Below are positions 34,906-38,307 of a stretch of DNA of 38,307 nucleotides, piece after piece. The position numbers were made by a program, and so were the translations under genes. The stretch comes from Lentimicrobium sp. (GTDB lineage: Bacteria; Bacteroidota; Bacteroidia; Bacteroidales; Lentimicrobiaceae): contig JANJXJ010000045.1 of NCBI GenBank assembly GCA_024709105.1, positions 1-38,307 on the forward strand, given 5' to 3'. Position 1 is the first letter of the stretch, and every line of letters starts with the position of its first letter. The notes beneath the pieces were generated by a model that did no database searches, had not been told where the DNA came from, and saw nothing but the letters and a program-made list of their open reading frames with translations.

Positions 34906-35784
34906 TCAGTTCCTGACGTCCCTTCCCCACATGAGTTTCTGGCGGATGGTGGTAAAGAAATTGTCGCCTGCCCGCTGAACCAGATTTATTGCAAAATTCT
35001 CTTTTTTCACAACAATTTCAGTGTCAGAATCAATAATGGCTGTGCGCGAATCCAGACCAACCAGATACTGGGTCATGCGGCCTTCTACCTTTAGTTTGAT
35101 AATGCTCTTGTCGGGAATAACGACAGGCCTTACGGTTAAATTGTGTGTAGCTATGGGGGTAATTACAAAATTCTCTGAATCAGGCGTGATAATGGGGCCG
35201 TTGCAACTAAGTGAATACGCGGTACTTCCGGTGGGTGTAGCAACTATCAGCCCATCTGCCCAATAGGAATTCAACAAAAGACCATCCACATAAACATGTA
35301 CCAATATCATGGCTCCGGTGTCTTTTTTATTCACGGTGAGCTCGTTGAGGGCATAATTGATTTCGCCAAACAGGTGCTCAGGCGTTTCTACACAAAGCAT
35401 TGACCTTTTTTCGAGCGTATAATCACCCCTGATTAATGCCCCAACCGCCTGGCTGATTTCTTCCTTCGAAATACTTGAAAGAAATCCCATTCGCCCGAGG
35501 TTGATTCCCATAAGCGGTATCCCTGAATCGCGGATGAGGGTAATGGCATCGAGCATGGTTCCGTCGCCACCAATGGAGAACATAAAATCTGCTGCGCCCG
35601 GTAACTCGCTGTACTGCGAATACACCTGAGGCTTGTCCGAAAACCGGATTCTGCCATCAATAAAATCCATAAACGGCTGATACACCATCATTTCAATATG
35701 GTTGCGCTCTAAAGTTTCAACAAGTTGCTGAAAATAATAGAAGCGGTCTTCACTGAAATTTTTACCAAACAGGGCAATTTTCAT
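34906..35784 (-). CDS. nadK: NAD kinase
   Basis: The enzyme phosphorylates NAD to NADP in the cytoplasm. Started at the ATG of 35782-35784 it has 292 residues, the usual size, and opens with MKIALFGKNF, the family N-terminus. A longer ORF reaching 35916 would add 44 hydrophobic, Cys-rich residues that are not part of the family. The motifs are GGDGTML (72-78), with INLGRMGFL just after, NELT (147-150) and ATPTGSTAYSLS (182-193). Its upstream gap contains several TTTGC/GCAAA inverted repeats. The pairing with uppS and bamA is conserved in Bacteroidota without an obvious metabolic reason. Confidence 0.95.
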   Translation of the reverse strand: MKIALFGKNFSEDRFYYFQQLVETLERNHIEMMVYQPFMDFIDGRIRFSDKPQVYSQYSELPGAADFMFSIGGDGTMLDAITLIRDSGIPLMGINLGRMGFLSSISKEEISQAVGALIRGDYTLEKRSMLCVETPEHLFGEINYALNELTVNKKDTGAMILVHVYVDGLLLNSYWADGLIVATPTGSTAYSLSCNGPIITPDSENFVITPIATHNLTVRPVVIPDKSIIKLKVEGRMTQYLVGLDSRTAIIDSDTEIVVKKENFAINLVQRAGDNFFTTIRQKLMWGRDVRN

Positions 35785-35828
35785 AGCAGTTGAATTTGGT
35801 GCAGAGCAGGAAAAAAATTTATAAACGG

Positions 35829-35923
35829 ATTTGCAAATATTACAGTTTGCCTGAAGCAAAAACCATAACTTTAAGGCAAACAACATTTGCAGACCAATGC
35901 AAATGTACAACAGCAAGGCAAAT
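35829..35923 (-). promoter_or_regulatory. Cluster of TTTGC/GCAAA repeats upstream of nadK
   Basis: Within 95 bases there is a palindrome ATTTGCAAAT (35829-35838), an 8-base inverted repeat GTTTGCCT (35845-35852) with AGGCAAAC (35874-35881), and a second one ACATTTGC (35883-35890) with GCAAATGT (35899-35906). A further GGCAAAT lies at 35917-35923. The shared core suggests a regulator-binding array or an mRNA structure. Confidence 0.4.
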
Positions 35924-35988
35924 AAACCTGTGTTTTGTGTGTTATTTTAAATCCAAAATCAGATGCAGTTTAAATTTTTACACTAGGT

Positions 35989-37398
35989 TCAGATAGCAGC
36001 CATAAAATGCAGAAAGAATCCGGCTTTTCCTTCGCGGTTTACTGAGAACTCTGCACGCATTACCTTGTCGTAATAAGTTACAAAATCGAGACCCAGACCC
36101 GCGCCGGCCAGCAGTTTCTGCTGCAGTGAAGTGATTTCAGCGTTTTGGGCCGGCCATGTTTTGCCGGCATCAGCATAAACTCCCACATGCATTGAGAATG
36201 GAATGGTGTTAAACTGCCCGGCTTTTATTTTGCCGGCTTTAAAAATCTTAAGTGGTACCAGGGCATACTTCAGGTTGGCTTTTAACAGCCAGAAATTGTC
36301 GCCATCAACCACCTGGTATTCATAACCCCGCACATAATCGCGCCCATATCCCAATGCCTGATTCCTGAACCAGGGTTTGTTTCCTTTTGTCGAAATTTTG
36401 CCGGCTACCCCTGCAGCCAGATTCCACCTTTCGGTTAATGGATGGTGAATCCTTGCTGAAGCGCGCAAAGTCACGTAATCAAAATCTGCTTGATTGACAA
36501 TACCGGCCCATTCTGCCAGCAAATCGGCATACCAACCCGAGAGCGGATAGGCGCGCTGGTCGCGGTGGTCGGCTTTCATCAGGTAAGTGAGCGAAGGGAG
36601 TGTGGTTTCGCGCAATGCAATACCGGCATAATCCGGATTAAGCGCAATAAGGGTATCGCTGAACTGGTAATGGTTCAATTGTGCGGTGAGTGTATGGCTG
36701 GTATGAATGCCGGGTCTGTATCTGATAAACAGGCCTGCTTCGGTGAATTTTCTCAAAAATTCGCTGTGCCGGAAATATTCGAGGCTGTTTTCGCGGGTAA
36801 TAAATGCTGTTTCGCGCTCCCGGGCTACATTTACCAAAACTCCGGCACCCAGGGTTTTTGTGCGGTTGAGATATGGCGCCTCATACAACAGGCTGATTTG
36901 CTGCTGATATCCCGCTTTGATGCGCAGGTGCAGCTTTTCCAGCCGTCCTCTGAAGTTTTCCTGCTGAAAAAACAGCCCATAGGAAAGTCTGGTAAGATCC
37001 CCGTTTTCGAGCCAGGTATTAAAATTTCTGTCACTTATTTCAAAAACCGGCCAAATCCACGTGTACCAGCGTTCAGTCAGCTGAATGGTAATGGCTGCCT
37101 CACTGGTTTGAGACATGGTGTCAACCCTGATATCCACAAAATGAAACAGCGGCAGCCTGAGCAGGTTTTCGCGGCTGATGCCAAGTTGTACCAACAGTTC
37201 CTGATGGCTGAGGGTGTCGCCCGTATTAATGGTCAACTCACGAAGAACAATATAATCTTTGGTTTTTTTGTTGCCTTCTATTTTTATTGAAGAAATTACC
37301 AGGGTGTCGTAATGGCTGTAACTTCCGGCAAGTGAAAGGAGTGGTAGAAGCAAAACAGCCATCAACACACACAGGGTGGCAGCGGGAACCAACCTCAT
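35989..37398 (-). CDS. Single-POTRA Omp85-like outer-membrane protein
   Basis: The 469-residue protein has a signal peptide (about 1-25). One POTRA domain (about 33-110; VISSIKIEGNKKTKDYIVLR, later LLRLPLFHFVDIRV) is followed by a beta-barrel of about 350 residues. The Omp85 loop-6 motif is present as YVRGYE (VRGY, 356-359). BamA has five POTRAs and TamA three, so this is a minimal member, probably with a specialised role in inserting or exporting an envelope component. It overlaps the CBS-domain gene by 4 bases (ATGA) and precedes nadK by 204 bases. The C-terminus (FFLHFMAAI) lacks the usual final aromatic residue. No substrate can be assigned. Confidence 0.82.
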   Translation of the reverse strand: MRLVPAATLCVLMAVLLLPLLSLAGSYSHYDTLVISSIKIEGNKKTKDYIVLRELTINTGDTLSHQELLVQLGISRENLLRLPLFHFVDIRVDTMSQTSEAAITIQLTERWYTWIWPVFEISDRNFNTWLENGDLTRLSYGLFFQQENFRGRLEKLHLRIKAGYQQQISLLYEAPYLNRTKTLGAGVLVNVARERETAFITRENSLEYFRHSEFLRKFTEAGLFIRYRPGIHTSHTLTAQLNHYQFSDTLIALNPDYAGIALRETTLPSLTYLMKADHRDQRAYPLSGWYADLLAEWAGIVNQADFDYVTLRASARIHHPLTERWNLAAGVAGKISTKGNKPWFRNQALGYGRDYVRGYEYQVVDGDNFWLLKANLKYALVPLKIFKAGKIKAGQFNTIPFSMHVGVYADAGKTWPAQNAEITSLQQKLLAGAGLGLDFVTYYDKVMRAEFSVNREGKAGFFLHFMAAI

Positions 37399-38057
37399 AT
37401 TTCGAGGAATTTCATCAGCGAATCGTACCGGTCGCGCAGCGAATCGTTGTAATCTCCTTCGAAGAAAGAGGCTTTGATGTTGTAATTGTAGCGGTTAAAG
37501 GTTTGAATGATGGCGCCGATGTCCATGCGGTTTATTTTTATGGTAACCTCAATGCGGGTTGAGTCGGGAAGGGTTTGCACGTATAGACTAAGAATGCTGG
37601 AATCGTTCATTTCAACCAGGCGGGCGATCTCGCTCAGCGAATAATCGCGTATGCCCATTTCAAGCACAATGATTCCACCGGGATTGTCAACAGCTGCCAG
37701 CCGGGCAAAATATTTTACCAGACATTGCAAGGTAATGGACCCCAGATAGTGATTCTTGTGGTCGAGCACGGGAATAAGGCTCAGCTTTTGCTCATACACC
37801 TGTCTTATTACATCATAAACATGCTGGTCTTCAAACACATAAGGTTTATATAAACCCAGAGGGTGATTCCCTAACGGCTCTTCATAATTTCCGAGTTCGT
37901 AAATATCAGACTCAGAAACCAGGCCCAGAAAATCGCTGTTATTAACTATAGGAAGGTGCGAAACCCTGAATTCTTCCATCCAGTTGAGGGCAGTTATGCC
38001 CGTGTCGGAGGTCTTGAGGGGCATAATGGCATCGCTGATCAGATCTTTGGCTAACAT
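37395..38057 (-). CDS. CBS-domain pair with ACT-like C-terminus
   Basis: The 220-residue cytoplasmic protein has two CBS motifs (about 4-58 and 68-122; SHLPIVNNSDFLGLVSESDI and LSLIPVLDHKNHYLGSITL), a module that binds adenosyl nucleotides. A C-terminal ACT-like fold (about 127-205) has GGIIVLEMGIRDYSLSEIAR and IEVTIKINRMDIGAIIQTF. This AcuB-like layout is a sensor, not an enzyme. The gene is the first of the envelope cluster, before the single-POTRA protein and nadK, and it is the usual neighbour of nadK in this phylum. Control of NAD kinase or cell-envelope genes by adenine nucleotides is a guess. Confidence 0.85.
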   Translation of the reverse strand: MLAKDLISDAIMPLKTSDTGITALNWMEEFRVSHLPIVNNSDFLGLVSESDIYELGNYEEPLGNHPLGLYKPYVFEDQHVYDVIRQVYEQKLSLIPVLDHKNHYLGSITLQCLVKYFARLAAVDNPGGIIVLEMGIRDYSLSEIARLVEMNDSSILSLYVQTLPDSTRIEVTIKINRMDIGAIIQTFNRYNYNIKASFFEGDYNDSLRDRYDSLMKFLEI

Positions 38058-38075
38058 GTTTCTCGTTTTTCACTA

Positions 38076-38083
38076 CAAACTTA
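38076..38083 (-). promoter_or_regulatory. -7 element of the envelope cluster promoter
   Basis: On the minus strand this reads TAAGTTTG, a consensus -7 element 18 bases before the CBS-protein start codon. No good -33 partner is seen at the usual spacing. Confidence 0.5.
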
Positions 38084-38158
38084 CACATTTTGTGGTTTGG
38101 TTTGGAAACATATCTGATTGTTTGATTAGATGATTAGCTGATTAGATGATGAGTTGTT

Positions 38159-38205
38159 GATTTGGGGATTTGGGGATTTGGGGATTTGAAGATGTGGGAA
38201 TGGGG
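38159..38205 (+). repeat. GATTTGGG tandem repeat with G-quadruplex potential
   Basis: Three perfect copies and one partial copy of GATTTGGG (38159-38190) are followed by two more G runs. The G runs at 38164-38167, 38172-38175, 38180-38183, 38196-38198 and 38202-38205 fit a G-quadruplex on the plus strand. A looser TGATTAG repeat precedes them at about 38114-38150. Confidence 0.75.
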
Positions 38206-38240
38206 TACCGCACGAAAAAATTGTGAGGTACAAGGAGATT

Positions 38241-38307
38241 ATGGGAGAAATTTTAGAATTAACCACCCGCTTACTGAATCACTACCTTTTCAGTCCAGTT
38301 AGCGTTA
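38241..38307 (+). other. Possible gene start at the right edge, strand undecided
   Basis: On the plus strand an ATG at 38241, preceded by AAGGAG, opens a frame MGEILELTTRLLNHY that runs off the window. On the minus strand a frame ends at 38271 with NANWTEKVVIQ. Either could be real; 22 codons or fewer are too little to identify a family. Confidence 0.25.

Noticed and set aside
35785-35916. 44-residue N-terminal extension of NAD kinase
   Set aside because: It is hydrophobic and Cys-rich, unlike NAD kinases, and overlaps the repeat array; the ATG at 35782-35784 gives the family N-terminus.
36490-37290. 266-residue plus-strand open frame
   Set aside because: It is antisense to the single-POTRA Omp85 gene, has no family motifs and no promoter of its own.
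1-38307. CRISPR arrays, transposons, tRNA genes or defence systems
   Set aside because: I found no regularly spaced repeats beyond the short GATTTGGG run, no transposase motifs or terminal repeats, and no recognisable RNA gene; a database search could still reveal something too divergent to see by eye.

Overview
The window looks like the chromosome of a free-living or gut member of the Bacteroidota, most likely order Bacteroidales or a close relative. The evidence is a SusC/SusD pair, promoters of the Bacteroidota type (-7 TAnnTTTG, -33 TTTG), few Shine-Dalgarno sequences, lipoproteins starting CKKDD, LytS/LytTR signalling with an extracellular propeller, and the envelope block CBS / nadK / DUF6089 / uppS / bamA / ompH / ompH. 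There are no insertion sequences, tRNAs, rRNAs or CRISPR arrays. Almost all of the window is ordinary chromosomal sequence.

Region A (1-15250) is a polysaccharide-utilisation locus for beta-gluco-oligosaccharides, probably cello-oligosaccharides. The left arm runs on the minus strand: a Nudix-family regulator, a GPH-type sugar symporter, a cytoplasmic cellobiose phosphorylase (GH94) and a lipoprotein GH3 beta-glucosidase, closed by a terminator. The right arm runs on the plus strand: susC, susD, a terminator, then a second GH3 that is secreted but not lipidated. The inferred route is capture and import by SusCD, trimming in the periplasm by the two GH3 enzymes, uptake of the disaccharide by the symporter, and phosphorolysis to glucose-1-phosphate plus glucose. 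The 419-base divergent region carries a 6-5-6 inverted repeat (RTGTA-N5-TACA core) directly after the -7 element of both divergent promoters. It is the best operator candidate in the window and probably the target of the Nudix regulator, whose catalytic Nudix residues are lost.

Region B (15514-19334) is a two-gene signalling operon on the minus strand: a LytTR response regulator overlapping by 4 bases a propeller/Y_Y_Y/LytS-type histidine kinase. Its 3' end faces the locus, but nothing in the sequence proves a functional link. Region C (19829-24846) is housekeeping on the plus strand: an MsbA-like ABC exporter, L-aspartate oxidase, a gamma-carbonic-anhydrase-like protein and a YugP-like membrane zinc peptidase. 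Region D (25083-28992) is more variable: a secreted protein with YD-like repeats, DUF1697, a HAD phosphatase, a surface-type lipoprotein with an internal repeat, and a cold-shock protein.

Region E (29105-38057) is the envelope-biogenesis cluster on the minus strand. In transcription order it holds a CBS/ACT-like protein, a single-POTRA mini-Omp85, NAD kinase, a DUF6089 barrel, undecaprenyl diphosphate synthase, BamA and two Skp/OmpH chaperones. It pairs outer-membrane protein assembly with undecaprenyl carrier synthesis. The points most worth following are the shared operator, the long periplasmic insertion in the symporter, the clustered TTTGC/GCAAA motifs before nadK, the nested hairpin between uppS and bamA, and a G-quadruplex-like tandem repeat at the right edge. 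I found no clearly new defence or mobile system.
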